Of a stretch of 60,247 nucleotides of DNA, positions 1 to 7,405 are shown one piece after another. This stretch comes from Bacillota bacterium. GTDB taxonomy: Bacteria; Bacillota; Dehalobacteriia; UBA4068; UBA4997. The position numbers and the translations under genes are program-made. Location of the stretch: assembly GCA_021769035.1 (NCBI GenBank), contig JAETTP010000007.1, forward strand, positions 1 to 60,247, written 5' to 3'. Every line of letters begins with the position of its first letter. The stretch's first letter is position 1. Under the pieces are notes generated by a model. The model worked only from the letters and a program-made list of their open reading frames with translations. It did not search any database and was not told the origin of the DNA.

Positions 1-81
1 GTGAACACTTAGCGAAATCGAGCTGTAAGCGATGATTGAGCTAAGTGTTCACATATACATACGAAGCGAAGCTGAGTATGT
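1..81. repeat. Two successive inverted repeats (hairpins) at window edge
   Basis: A perfect 13-bp inverted repeat (GTGAACACTTAGC at 1-13, its complement at 40-52) encloses 26 bases. A second, shorter dyad follows: ACATAC at 57-62 and GTATGT at 76-81, with the loop containing GCGAAGC, a sequence known to form a very compact DNA hairpin. No coding frame is apparent. The pair lies directly before a terminator, so it may be the structured 3' end of a transcript that begins left of the window. Function unknown. Confidence 0.6.
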
Positions 82-91
82 AATCCTATTT

Positions 92-116
92 CCCTGCTGC
101 TGGCAGGGCTTTTTTT
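92..116 (+). terminator. Rho-independent terminator
   Basis: Stem CCCTGC (92-97) pairs with GCAGGG (103-108) around a five-base loop and is followed by a T-rich tail to 116. It would end transcription arriving from left of the window. Confidence 0.75.
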
Positions 117-161
117 GTGTGAAAACAGCGAATGACAAACTGTAAGATAATATATATTTTT

Positions 162-189
162 TTCCTCCAATTAGTGGAGGAATTTTTTT
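162..189. terminator. Terminator hairpin, possibly bidirectional
   Basis: TTCCTCCA (162-169) pairs with TGGAGGAA (175-182) and is followed by a run of T; T-rich sequence also precedes it. It insulates the regulator gene at 284 from upstream transcription. Confidence 0.6.
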
Positions 190-247
190 ACTCATTTTTG
201 CCAGAATAAATAGCAAAAAATATCAGGTTTTTGGCCGTAAAATGCTT

Positions 248-253
248 TATAAT
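248..253 (+). promoter_or_regulatory. -10 box for the AraC-type regulator
   Basis: TATAAT lies 31 bases before the chosen ATG at 284. No good -35 box is visible at the right distance. The box lies inside an upstream in-frame extension of the gene, which argues against a start at 242. Confidence 0.4.
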
Positions 254-283
254 ATATTTAGAACAGTTAGGGAGGGCGATGAT

Positions 284-1261
284 ATGTTTGAATGGCAGCG
301 ATTAACGCAAGCTGTGATTGAGGAAATTGATATTTCAATAAAAAATGGAGATGTTGAGGCCCTGACTTTGCAGGCTTTGGCGGCTCGCCTAGATTATTCT
401 GAGTTTTACTTAACTAGAAAGTTTAAGGAAATATCCGGTTTGCGCTTGCGGGATTATCTGCGCCAGAGAAAGCTGGCCTTTGCTTTGAAAGAGGTGAGGG
501 ACACGGAGCGCAGTTTGCTGGAAATTGCTTGCGCTTATGGTTTTTCCTCTAATGAGGCTTTTGGCAGGGCCTTTAAGGATTTATATGGCCTTACGCCGAG
601 CGAATATCGGCGTAAGCCGCAGCCGCTTGTTTTGCGAACTAAACTAACTGTTTTTGACCGCTACTTTTTTGGTTTGGGGGAAATTGGTATGTTAAAATCG
701 TCAGGGGAAGTTAAGGTTTATTTGGTAACTATTCCGGCGCATAAGTTTCTGCATATCAGAAATTACGAAAGCAACGGCTACTGGGATTTTTGGCAAAGGC
801 AAAATGCTCTGCCTGGACAGGATTATGACACAATTTGTGGTCTTTTGGATAGCGTTAAGGGTAAGCTTGATGATTTGGGCGGCACTGAGGCTAACTGCGG
901 CGCGGGGCAGATTATGGCTTATATCAATGACCCGACGGGGCGGCTTTGTGATTGGGGTATTCCGCGGATTGAATGTTGGGGCGCGCGTTTGCCTGCCGAT
1001 TGGTCGGGAGTTGTCCCAGCTCCTTTGCAGCTTTTTGAAGTGCCGGAAGGTGAATATATTGTTTTTGAGCACGGGCCTTTTGATTACGAGCAGGAGATGC
1101 GTAGTTTGGAAGTTAAGATTGAGGCGGCTATGCAGAATTTTGATTATCACAGGGCCGGCTGCTGTTTGGACACTAGGCCGGGGAGGATAATGTATTTTTA
1201 TTATAATCCAGAGTTGTATTTTAAGTATGTTAGGCCGGTTCGGCGGTTGAATAGTGTATGA
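284..1261 (+). CDS. AraC/XylS-type transcriptional regulator with GyrI-like effector domain
   Basis: A 325-residue one-component regulator. Residues about 24-110 hold the two helix-turn-helix motifs of the AraC family, ending in the typical YGFSSNEAFGRAFKDLYGLTP pattern (two short segments: GFSSNEAFGRAFK and GLTPSEYRR). Residues about 130-325 resemble the GyrI-like small-molecule-binding domain found in many Firmicutes regulators of multidrug transporters or stress genes; the ligand is not inferable. The ATG at 284 is preferred because AGGGAGG (269-275) sits 8 bases upstream; an in-frame ATG at 242 would overlap the -10 box. The gene stands alone, with a terminator before it and a new promoter after it. 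Confidence 0.85.
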   Translation: MFEWQRLTQAVIEEIDISIKNGDVEALTLQALAARLDYSEFYLTRKFKEISGLRLRDYLRQRKLAFALKEVRDTERSLLEIACAYGFSSNEAFGRAFKDLYGLTPSEYRRKPQPLVLRTKLTVFDRYFFGLGEIGMLKSSGEVKVYLVTIPAHKFLHIRNYESNGYWDFWQRQNALPGQDYDTICGLLDSVKGKLDDLGGTEANCGAGQIMAYINDPTGRLCDWGIPRIECWGARLPADWSGVVPAPLQLFEVPEGEYIVFEHGPFDYEQEMRSLEVKIEAAMQNFDYHRAGCCLDTRPGRIMYFYYNPELYFKYVRPVRRLNSV

Positions 1262-1328
1262 TTTTTGGCTTGTAAACTGTCTTTAGTTGTTCGTAATTTG
1301 GAAGAGCTGAGTGATTACCTAAAATAAA

Positions 1329-1357
1329 TTGACTTTGCCGACGTTATAGTGTAGAAT
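1329..1357 (+). promoter_or_regulatory. Sigma-A promoter of the 1424-3487 cluster
   Basis: TTGACT (1329-1334), 17-bp spacer, TAGAAT (1352-1357). It would start transcription near 1364 and drive the next three genes. Confidence 0.7.
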
Positions 1358-1423
1358 AAAGGCAGTGGCAGTGAGTTGCAGACCGGAATTGGCGGGCTAA
1401 AATTGATGTGATGGGGGATTGCC

Positions 1424-2095
1424 GTGCTGCTTGTTCAAAATATAACCTTAGTTTGGCATAAGGCGGAGCGTGGGGCGGCCGGGGCGCAGGCGCGGGCCCG
1501 CTTTCCGTTGGCTTATCGTTTGCCGGAGCCGGAGCTTCGGCACAATGTGTTGTTACATAATTTGCGTTTTGTCCAGCACGGGACGGATTTTGTTGACGGA
1601 CTGACGGAGGAGCGGCAACTGCTGTTGACCAGCTTGCGGCATTTGGGGCTGCCGGAGCTGGAGATTGAACAGCGGGTTGCCCAGCGGCTTTGGCAAGCGC
1701 GGAAGTATGAAAAGCAGACTTACCAGACGGCGGACGAGCTGAATTTGATTAATCTGGATTTTACTTATTGCGGGGAAAATTTGGCGGTGGCTTTTGCCTA
1801 CGACGAGCGGCGCGGTGGCAGACCAATGCGCCGAGGCCGCAACCGGGATTATCATAATCAGCAATCGGTTTGGCATGGCCGTGATTGCCTAAACGAGGAA
1901 GCTTTTTTGTTGGAGCCTGGGAAATATGGCCGGATTGTTTGGAATGAACGCTGTGCGGATTACGACACCGGCAGTTGGTACTATCAGCTGCATATTTACA
2001 ATATTCTGCTGTTTAAGCGCGGCGTGCCGCCGGCGGATATTCTGCTGACGCGGCAGCCGGATTACGAATATAAGCAGTTGGCCGATTTGTATTGA
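1424..2095 (+). CDS. Hypothetical protein, first gene of SUFU/DUF4241 cluster
   Basis: A 223-residue soluble protein I do not recognise. The visible features are an arginine- and glycine-rich stretch near residue 130-140 (RRGGRPMRRGRNR), and a C-terminal part rich in aromatic residues (DYDTGSWYYQLHIYN) that looks like a folded beta domain. It has no signal peptide and no membrane segment. GTG at 1424 is preceded by a G-rich Shine-Dalgarno site (GGGGGA). The next gene follows after 30 bases in the same direction. Because its neighbours belong to families that include immunity proteins, it could be another immunity or effector-associated protein, but that rests on position only. Confidence 0.7.
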   Translation: MLLVQNITLVWHKAERGAAGAQARARFPLAYRLPEPELRHNVLLHNLRFVQHGTDFVDGLTEERQLLLTSLRHLGLPELEIEQRVAQRLWQARKYEKQTYQTADELNLINLDFTYCGENLAVAFAYDERRGGRPMRRGRNRDYHNQQSVWHGRDCLNEEAFLLEPGKYGRIVWNERCADYDTGSWYYQLHIYNILLFKRGVPPADILLTRQPDYEYKQLADLY

Positions 2096-2125
2096 TTTTA
2101 TTTGATGAGGATGGGGGGATGAAAA

Positions 2126-2737
2126 ATGGCGCAAAATGGCTGGGAGGCAATCCGGGACGCTTTTGATGAAATTTACACGGATACGCTGGAAAATACGCAA
2201 CAGTTTGGCACGCTGATTGGCTGGCAGTTAGGCGGGCCGGACCCGTTGGATAGCTTCCGGGTTTACGATGGCGGCGATTTTTGGCATATTGTGGGCTTTG
2301 GCCTATCTGAGCTGTTTGAAAAGCAATCGGAAAACCAGGAGGTTAGCGGCTACGGATTGGAGTTTACATTTAAGCTGTTGAAAGCGGGCTGTAATGATGA
2401 GCAGAAAGAAATTCGCACGGTTATTAGTATTATGCAGGATTTGGCCCGGTTGACATTTGAGGAGGGCGAGATTTTCCTGCCTTTTGAGTATATCTACACC
2501 GGCCAGCAGCACGGCTTTGACAGCGGGGAGCAATCCCAGCTGACGGGGTTTATCACTGTGCCGGAGCCGCGCCTGGAAAGCTTGCAGACTCCCTTTGGCA
2601 AGCTGATTTTTGTGGAGCTGGTTGGCGCGACCGATGCGGAATTGCAGGCGATTATGCAGGGGCGGCTGCGGGTGCGGGAGCTTTACGAGCGTTTGGGCAC
2701 CGATGTGACGGATTTGCGGCGCGGCAGTCTTATATAG
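2126..2737 (+). CDS. Suppressor-of-fused (SUFU) domain protein
   Basis: A 203-residue protein with the bacterial SUFU-domain pattern: WEAI near the start, GGPDPLDSFRVYDGG, a WHIVGFGLSEL motif near residue 57, then SGYGLEFTFKL. Bacterial SUFU proteins are known from comparative work as immunity proteins in polymorphic toxin systems, though many occur alone. No toxin gene is visible beside it here. It sits between a hypothetical gene and a DUF4241 gene, all in one direction, with gaps of 30 and 15 bases, so the three probably share a transcript. ATG at 2126 follows a GGGGG-type ribosome site. The family call is firm; an immunity role is inference. Confidence 0.85.
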   Translation: MAQNGWEAIRDAFDEIYTDTLENTQQFGTLIGWQLGGPDPLDSFRVYDGGDFWHIVGFGLSELFEKQSENQEVSGYGLEFTFKLLKAGCNDEQKEIRTVISIMQDLARLTFEEGEIFLPFEYIYTGQQHGFDSGEQSQLTGFITVPEPRLESLQTPFGKLIFVELVGATDAELQAIMQGRLRVRELYERLGTDVTDLRRGSLI

Positions 2738-2752
2738 GCAGGAGGTTTGACG

Positions 2753-3487
2753 ATGAGTGAGCAGAATAAACACCCTATGCAGCTGGCTTTTGAGCAGAAT
2801 TTACGTTTTCTAAATCAAGAGAGCTATCCGCCGGAGTTTTTTCAGTATTTGTTTCAGCCAAGCGAGTATTTGCAGGTGGCGACGTTAGGGCTGGCGGATT
2901 TTCCCTCTGGCTTGCTGGTTTTGGCCGACCCGCTGTGTTATCTAGGCACCAAATATGAAACGCCTTTGGAACGACGTGTTGCACCGGGTAGCTATTCGGT
3001 GCAGGCGGCGGTTTTGCGGACGCGCTATGCTGGGCTGCGTTATGCAGCGGCGCGTTTGGTTTTGATGGAGGGGCCGGCGGCGCGTTATGAGATAGCGATG
3101 CCATTGGGCCGGCAACCGGCTGATTTGGGCAAGCCCGGCGTGTTTAGCTTTTTTGGCGTGGACGCCGGCCTGGCTTGCTTTGCTGACGCGGCAATCTCAT
3201 TGGAATATGCCAAATTTGAAAAGGAATGGCGGCAAAAAAACCCGGATAAGAATATCTATGATGATTATTTTGCTGCGCTTTTTGCGGAAAGTTATGCGGA
3301 ACGGTCGGAAATTCAGCGCGAGGGCGGCGATTTCATCTGTTGGCGGCTGCCGGAGAGCGGCCTGCGCTTGATAATGTTCAGCAGCGGCCTGGGCGACGGT
3401 GTTTATTCAGCCTACTGGGGGCTTGATGTGGACGGGCAGCCGTTGGAGCTGGTGATTCCGTTTATGAACCCGGATTTTTTCATTTAA
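2753..3487 (+). CDS. DUF4241 family protein
   Basis: A 244-residue protein matching the DUF4241 pattern: a GLLVLADPLCYL segment near residue 50, then VAPGSYSVQ, a conserved FFGVDAGLACFAD, and a C-terminal SSGLGDGVYSAYWGLD followed by LVIPFMNPDFF. The family is widespread in bacteria, often near toxin-immunity or orphan-immunity genes; its biochemical role is not known to me. ATG at 2753 is chosen over an in-frame TTG at 2747 because GGAGG (2741-2745) is 7 bases upstream. It closes the cluster and is followed by a strong hairpin. Confidence 0.8.
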   Translation: MSEQNKHPMQLAFEQNLRFLNQESYPPEFFQYLFQPSEYLQVATLGLADFPSGLLVLADPLCYLGTKYETPLERRVAPGSYSVQAAVLRTRYAGLRYAAARLVLMEGPAARYEIAMPLGRQPADLGKPGVFSFFGVDAGLACFADAAISLEYAKFEKEWRQKNPDKNIYDDYFAALFAESYAERSEIQREGGDFICWRLPESGLRLIMFSSGLGDGVYSAYWGLDVDGQPLELVIPFMNPDFFI

Positions 3488-3498
3488 AAAAATAATTA

Positions 3499-3527
3499 GG
3501 CGGCATTTTTTTAAACGAAATGCCGCC
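3499..3527. terminator. Shared terminator between convergent genes
   Basis: GGCGGCATTT (3499-3508) pairs perfectly with AAATGCCGCC (3518-3527). The stretch to its left is A-rich on the plus strand, giving a T-tail for the minus-strand rubrerythrin transcript. It can serve both sides. Confidence 0.75.
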
Positions 3528-3548
3528 TTGATTGTTGATTTAGTTATT

Positions 3549-4091
3549 TTAGTAGTTTTCCGGTTTAATTTCAAAATAGGCCTGCGGATGGCTGCAAACG
3601 GGGCAGATGGCCGGGGCCTGCGGGCCGACGTGGATATGGCCGCAGTTTAAGCAAACCCAAACGGTTTCACCCTGGCGGGCAAACACCAGGCCTTGCTCGA
3701 TGTTGGCCAGCAGTTTGCGATAGCGCAGCTCGTGTTCTTTCTCCACCTTGGCAACGCCGTCAAACAGGGCGGCAATTTTGTCCAGCCCTTCCTCGCGGGC
3801 GGTTTTGGCAAAATCAGCGTACATGCTTGTCCACTCAAAATTTTCGCCCTCGGCGGCGTCTTTCAGATTTTGTTCTGTTTTCGGTACAGCGCCCTCATGC
3901 AGCAGCTTAAACCAGATTTTGGCGTGCTCCTTTTCATTGGCTGCGGTTTCCTCAAAAATGCGGGCAATCTGCACATAGCCGTCCTTTTTGGCCTGGGAAG
4001 CGTAGTACTGATATTTGGTGTGGGCCTGGGATTCGCCGGCAAAGGCGGTCATCAGGTTTTGTTCGGTTTTGGTGCCTTTTAACTCTGTCAT
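3549..4091 (-). CDS. Rubrerythrin
   Basis: A 180-residue non-haem diiron peroxidase that reduces hydrogen peroxide in anaerobes. The N-terminal ferritin-like four-helix domain shows the ligand-bearing motifs [20 protein letters not shown] and a second [10 protein letters not shown]. The C-terminal rubredoxin domain has [10 protein letters not shown] and [11 protein letters not shown], two CxxC pairs that bind iron. Length is typical. ATG at 4091 (complement strand) follows AGGAGG. It stands alone with its own promoter, which carries a Fur/PerR-like box, and ends at a hairpin shared with the convergent DUF4241 gene. The call is certain; the regulator is inferred. Confidence 0.97.
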   Translation of the reverse strand: MTELKGTKTEQNLMTAFAGESQAHTKYQYYASQAKKDGYVQIARIFEETAANEKEHAKIWFKLLHEGAVPKTEQNLKDAAEGENFEWTSMYADFAKTAREEGLDKIAALFDGVAKVEKEHELRYRKLLANIEQGLVFARQGETVWVCLNCGHIHVGPQAPAICPVCSHPQAYFEIKPENY

Positions 4092-4114
4092 AAATTATTC
4101 CTCCTGATTTTTAA

Positions 4115-4129
4115 TGAGAATTATTATTA
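4115..4129 (-). promoter_or_regulatory. Fur/PerR-like 7-1-7 operator of rubrerythrin
   Basis: TGAGAAT-T-ATTATTA on the plus strand matches the Bacillus Fur box (TGATAAT-n-ATTATCA) at all but two positions and the PerR box less well. It lies just downstream of the minus-strand -10 box, over the expected transcription start, where binding would block initiation. PerR control of rubrerythrin is common in anaerobic Firmicutes. Confidence 0.5.
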
Positions 4130-4133
4130 GTAA

Positions 4134-4162
4134 ATTATAGCACAAACGGCAGGCGTTGGCAA
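4134..4162 (-). promoter_or_regulatory. Promoter of rubrerythrin
   Basis: On the minus strand: TTGCCA (4162-4157), 17-bp spacer, TATAAT (4139-4134). Confidence 0.75.
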
Positions 4163-4235
4163 GGGGTTGTGGTTAAAAATTCCAATCTTTATTAAAAAAA
4201 TTTCGTCAAAAAATGCGGCCGGGTTTGGTAACGGC

Positions 4236-4264
4236 TTGACACTTGGTGGCATAGGGTGTATGAT
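4236..4264 (+). promoter_or_regulatory. Promoter of the membrane-protein trio
   Basis: TTGACA (4236-4241), 17-bp spacer, TATGAT (4259-4264), about 34 bases before the ATG at 4298. Confidence 0.8.
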
Positions 4265-4297
4265 TAAAGGTGAAAGTGATTTGAGGAGGTTTGCAAA

Positions 4298-4783
4298 ATG
4301 GGAAAAACTAGGACGGTTAAAGTGTTGAATCTGGTGGTGGCGGCTTTGTTTTTGTTGTTATTGGCGGTGCATTTGTATATGGGCAGCCGTTGGGAGGAGT
4401 GGCAAAATCATTTTGAACTTTTTTGGCAATATGTTGATGTTTACGCGGTGCGTCCGCCGCTGGGCTTTTGCACCGGTTACACGCTGCTGTTTGGTCTGTT
4501 TTATCTGCTGCGTGGGCAGATTGATGTTGCCAACAAGGGCCGCCGGCGCGTGCTGCGCTGGGTGATGGGCACTGTAACTGTTCTGTTGGCGCTTGGGGTG
4601 CTGTATATGGTTGGGTTCACGCTGCTTTCCCAGGCTCAGTTTGGCATTTTTCCGTTTAACCAAACGGTATATAATTGGTTGTATTACTTGTGTAATGCCA
4701 ACTGGCTTTGGGCGTTGCTTGGGGTTTACTGGTTTGTCAGCTTGAACACCAATCGGGTGACGGAACTACCGGAGGAGGAATGA
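4298..4783 (+). CDS. Four-TM hypothetical membrane protein, paralogue 1
   Basis: A 161-residue integral membrane protein of unrecognised family. Hydrophobic segments lie at about residues 9-29, 56-72, 86-110 and 128-150; the C-terminus is acidic (TELPEEE). It begins MGKTRTVK, identical to the next gene, and shares the FCTGYTLL and WALLGVYWFVSLN motifs, so the two arose by tandem duplication. Starts with ATG after GAGGAGG. It overlaps the ribosome site of the next gene, whose SD lies within its last codons. No function can be assigned. Confidence 0.8.
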   Translation: MGKTRTVKVLNLVVAALFLLLLAVHLYMGSRWEEWQNHFELFWQYVDVYAVRPPLGFCTGYTLLFGLFYLLRGQIDVANKGRRRVLRWVMGTVTVLLALGVLYMVGFTLLSQAQFGIFPFNQTVYNWLYYLCNANWLWALLGVYWFVSLNTNRVTELPEEE

Positions 4784-4785
4784 TT

Positions 4786-5274
4786 ATGGGGAAAACTAGG
4801 ACGGTTAAAGAGGTGAATCTGGTGGTGGCGGCTTTGTTTTTGCTGCTCCTGGCGCTGCACCTGTATATTGCCAGCAAAACCCCGGAATGGAACAAGCGAT
4901 ATGAAGTGCTTTGGCCGAATTTTGACATGTCGGTTGTTCGGCCGGTTTTGGGTTTTTGCACAGGTTACACTCTGCTCAGTTGTTTGTTTTACTTGCTGAA
5001 AGCCCGGATTGATATGGTGTACTCCGGCGGGCGGCATCTGTTGCGCTGGATTATGGCTGTGATTACTGTTTTGCTTGCTGCTGTTGTTTTGCTGTTTGCC
5101 GGCTGGCTGCTGGGAATAAACCCGATTTCTATTAGCGCAAATATCTACTTGTTTTTGGTAAAGCTTTGTAACGCCAGTTGGGTGTGGGCCCTGCTTGGGG
5201 TTTACTGGTTTGTTAGTTTGAACAGCAACCGGGTGCTGGAGCTGCCTGATGATGAGGAGGACGAAGAGGCGTGA
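4786..5274 (+). CDS. Four-TM hypothetical membrane protein, paralogue 2
   Basis: A 162-residue paralogue of the preceding protein. The first 25 codons are nearly identical at DNA level to those of paralogue 1, and the WALLGVYWFVSLN region near the C-terminus is also conserved, while the middle has diverged. Four membrane segments are predicted by eye; the C-terminus is strongly acidic (DDEEDEE). ATG at 4786 is chosen because GGAGGAGG (4771-4778) is 7 bases away; an in-frame ATG at 4780 is too close to it. Its TGA overlaps the GTG of the following gene by four bases, indicating coupling. Function unknown. Confidence 0.8.
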   Translation: MGKTRTVKEVNLVVAALFLLLLALHLYIASKTPEWNKRYEVLWPNFDMSVVRPVLGFCTGYTLLSCLFYLLKARIDMVYSGGRHLLRWIMAVITVLLAAVVLLFAGWLLGINPISISANIYLFLVKLCNASWVWALLGVYWFVSLNSNRVLELPDDEEDEEA

Positions 5275-6086
5275 TTTTGCAGGAGCTTTGGCAGGATTAT
5301 CTGGCTAAAACTATGCCTGTGCTCACGGCTTGGGGTGTTCCCTTGGTTTTGCTGCAAATGCTGGGCGGTCTGCCGCCGCTACTGAGCCTGGCCCATGCCG
5401 TGAAGCGGGAGAACGGTTTTGACCGTTTGCTGCTTTGCCTGGTGCCGGGCATTTTTATTGTAACAATCGCCATCGTGCAGCCGCTGTTTTTCAGCAGCTT
5501 TCTTGGGGGCGGTTTTCCTTGGGCGGAGGAGCTAAAGCAATTTTTATTTCAGCCGCGCTTCTTTCAAGCTGCTTTGGCCGTGGCAGCGGTCTTTGCCCTG
5601 CTGACCCTATGCTACAAGAGGTTGGAGCAGGTGCGCCAAGGGCCGGATTTTTCCGCCGGGCTGTTTTGGGCGGCCTCCGGGGCGGAGCTGCTGGCAGCCC
5701 TTTGCCTGCTGGTGCTGGGCACAGACTACTTCCTGCACGGCGGCGGGTTGTTTGCAGGCCTGAGCGGGCAGGCCGTGAAATGGCTGGTTTACGGCTTGTT
5801 TTTGGTTTTGTATAAAATTGCGGTGCTGCTGCTTTGTTTGCTTTTTTGGTTGCTGTTCAGCGAGCGCCCCGGCCGGTCGGCCGCAGCGCGGCGGGCGGCC
5901 AGCTGGCGAGTTAAAAGCCTGGGCTGGCTGATGTTTGCCGGCCTGTGGCAGTTTGCCGTGGTGGGCGGCCTGCGCCGCGACGGCGACGATTACGGCTGGG
6001 CGCAGGCGGTAGGCTGCCTGCTGGCGGCGATTGGTCTGGGCTGTTTGCTGTTTAGCTTTTGGCCGCGCAAAGGCACGAAAAAGTAA
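5271..6086 (+). CDS. Polytopic hypothetical membrane protein
   Basis: A 271-residue membrane protein with about seven hydrophobic segments and a basic C-terminus (FWPRKGTKK). It is not recognisably related to the two paralogues before it. The start is GTG at 5271 in a GTGA overlap with the previous stop, so translation is probably coupled. The gene ends one base before the stop of a convergent gene with no terminator between. It could be a partner subunit of the paralogous pair, or simply co-transcribed; no known domain was seen. Confidence 0.75.
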   Translation: MILQELWQDYLAKTMPVLTAWGVPLVLLQMLGGLPPLLSLAHAVKRENGFDRLLLCLVPGIFIVTIAIVQPLFFSSFLGGGFPWAEELKQFLFQPRFFQAALAVAAVFALLTLCYKRLEQVRQGPDFSAGLFWAASGAELLAALCLLVLGTDYFLHGGGLFAGLSGQAVKWLVYGLFLVLYKIAVLLLCLLFWLLFSERPGRSAAARRAASWRVKSLGWLMFAGLWQFAVVGGLRRDGDDYGWAQAVGCLLAAIGLGCLLFSFWPRKGTKK

Positions 6087-6087
6087 A

Positions 6088-7281
6088 TTAGGCCGGACTA
6101 TTTTGGAATTGAGAAAGGGCCTCAGCCAGCAGGTTTAGCTGTTGTTTTTCCGCTGGGTTGAGCGAAATAAAGGGTTGCAGGTTGATTTCCCGGCCCTTAT
6201 GCTGCCAGACACCGATAATCTGCCCACCGCGCAGAATAACGCCGGGGTTGCCGACTGTCCGCCAGACAGTTTTATGCAGGGAGGCGTCTGGCAAAATCAG
6301 CCTGCGGTCGCGCTGCTCCAGATAGGGGTCGTGCGGGCCGAGCAGCAGCAAACGCGGTTCGGGTTCGCTTGCGTTTAGCAGCGGCTCCAGGTCTTGGTGC
6401 AGAATTACATATTTTTTGCCCAGCAATTCCACCGTGGTCGTTTCCGGGCCGACGCTTTGCCAAAGACGCTTGCCCTGCCGGGGCGAGCAGCCCAGCCAGC
6501 TGTTGAAAGCGGTTTGGTTGCTGGGGCCGTAGCAATGCAGAAATTTGTGCACCAGCTGGCGGCCGGCCGCTTCCGGCTCCGGCGCTGGCCAGGGCTGCCC
6601 CAGCCAGCTTTGATAGGATGTGAAGCTGGGGCTGCCGCCTTGCCGCTGTCCGAAAACCACCAGCCCTTGCCAGGCGCAGGGACGCAGCAGAAAGGAAACC
6701 ACCGCACCGCCCACAGTTTGGCGGCCGCTTTGGTCATACATTGAGGGGGCTTGCCAAAGCTGCTGCTTTTCTGCCGGCAGCTGCGGGGTGATTAGCTCCG
6801 CCAGGGTGCTGTCCAGTTTTTCCTTGCTGACGATGGTGTGCTTGTCCAAATAGTGGGCGGCGGCCTGCACCAGCGGCAGCAGTTCGGCAAAGCTCATTTG
6901 CAGATAGTCCAGGGCCAGGGTTATGCCACGGGTGTAAATCCAGGGCTGTTCCTCCGGTTGGGCTTGTAGGGCGGCCAGATAGGCTGCCGCCTCCGCCGTG
7001 GGGAAAATCAGCGGCACGCCGCGCAGGCTCCAGGCTTGCAGCAGGCTTTTGTGCTGGTAAAGGGCCGTGTGCAGCTGGGCCTTGGTGCAGTTGGGCAGGC
7101 GGTTGAAAACCGCGGTTTGCCAAGCGCCGGGCGGCGAGTTTTGCAGGCCGCAAACGCCGACTGCTTGCAGCAGGGCCGCCTCGTCCAGGGTCTTGGGCAG
7201 TAGCTCGGCCAGATTGTGAACTTGCAGTCGATAGGCGATAACCTGCTTTGGGGTGACTTTGGTGGCTGGGTCTTTGGGCAT
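6088..7281 (-). CDS. Winged-helix DNA-binding protein, AlkZ/YcaQ-like (HTH_42) family
   Basis: A 397-residue protein of the family that includes the DNA glycosylases AlkZ/YcaQ, which unhook interstrand crosslinks or excise alkylated bases. Family marks are an N-terminal RLQVHNLAELLP segment resembling the (R)xxxQxL start motif, and a C-terminal LLGPHDPYLEQRDR followed by a beta-rich part with GGQIIGVWQ. The usual D(A/P)xD-type core is divergent, so I cannot say whether it is catalytic. The ATG at 7281 is preferred over one at 7305 because AAGGAGG lies between the two, 8 bases before it. Single-gene unit with its own promoter. Confidence 0.75.
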   Translation of the reverse strand: MPKDPATKVTPKQVIAYRLQVHNLAELLPKTLDEAALLQAVGVCGLQNSPPGAWQTAVFNRLPNCTKAQLHTALYQHKSLLQAWSLRGVPLIFPTAEAAAYLAALQAQPEEQPWIYTRGITLALDYLQMSFAELLPLVQAAAHYLDKHTIVSKEKLDSTLAELITPQLPAEKQQLWQAPSMYDQSGRQTVGGAVVSFLLRPCAWQGLVVFGQRQGGSPSFTSYQSWLGQPWPAPEPEAAGRQLVHKFLHCYGPSNQTAFNSWLGCSPRQGKRLWQSVGPETTTVELLGKKYVILHQDLEPLLNASEPEPRLLLLGPHDPYLEQRDRRLILPDASLHKTVWRTVGNPGVILRGGQIIGVWQHKGREINLQPFISLNPAEKQQLNLLAEALSQFQNSPA

Positions 7282-7316
7282 AGCTGGGCCCTCCTTGCGA
7301 TTCATAAACTTCTTAA

Positions 7317-7345
7317 AGTATATATGATGTAGACCGGAAAAGCAA
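7317..7345 (-). promoter_or_regulatory. Promoter of the AlkZ-like gene
   Basis: On the minus strand: TTGCTT (7345-7340), 17-bp spacer, TATACT (7322-7317). It lies back to back with the plus-strand TraX promoter. Confidence 0.6.
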
Positions 7346-7347
7346 TC

Positions 7348-7376
7348 TTTAATTTGCGGCCCGTTTGTGTTATAAT
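7348..7376 (+). promoter_or_regulatory. Extended -10 promoter of traX-like operon
   Basis: TGTTATAAT (7368-7376) is an extended -10; the -35 region TTTAAT (7348-7353) is weak, with a 17-bp spacer. Confidence 0.65.
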
Positions 7377-7405
7377 TATAACAATGTGATAGGAGGTTGT
7401 TTTTT

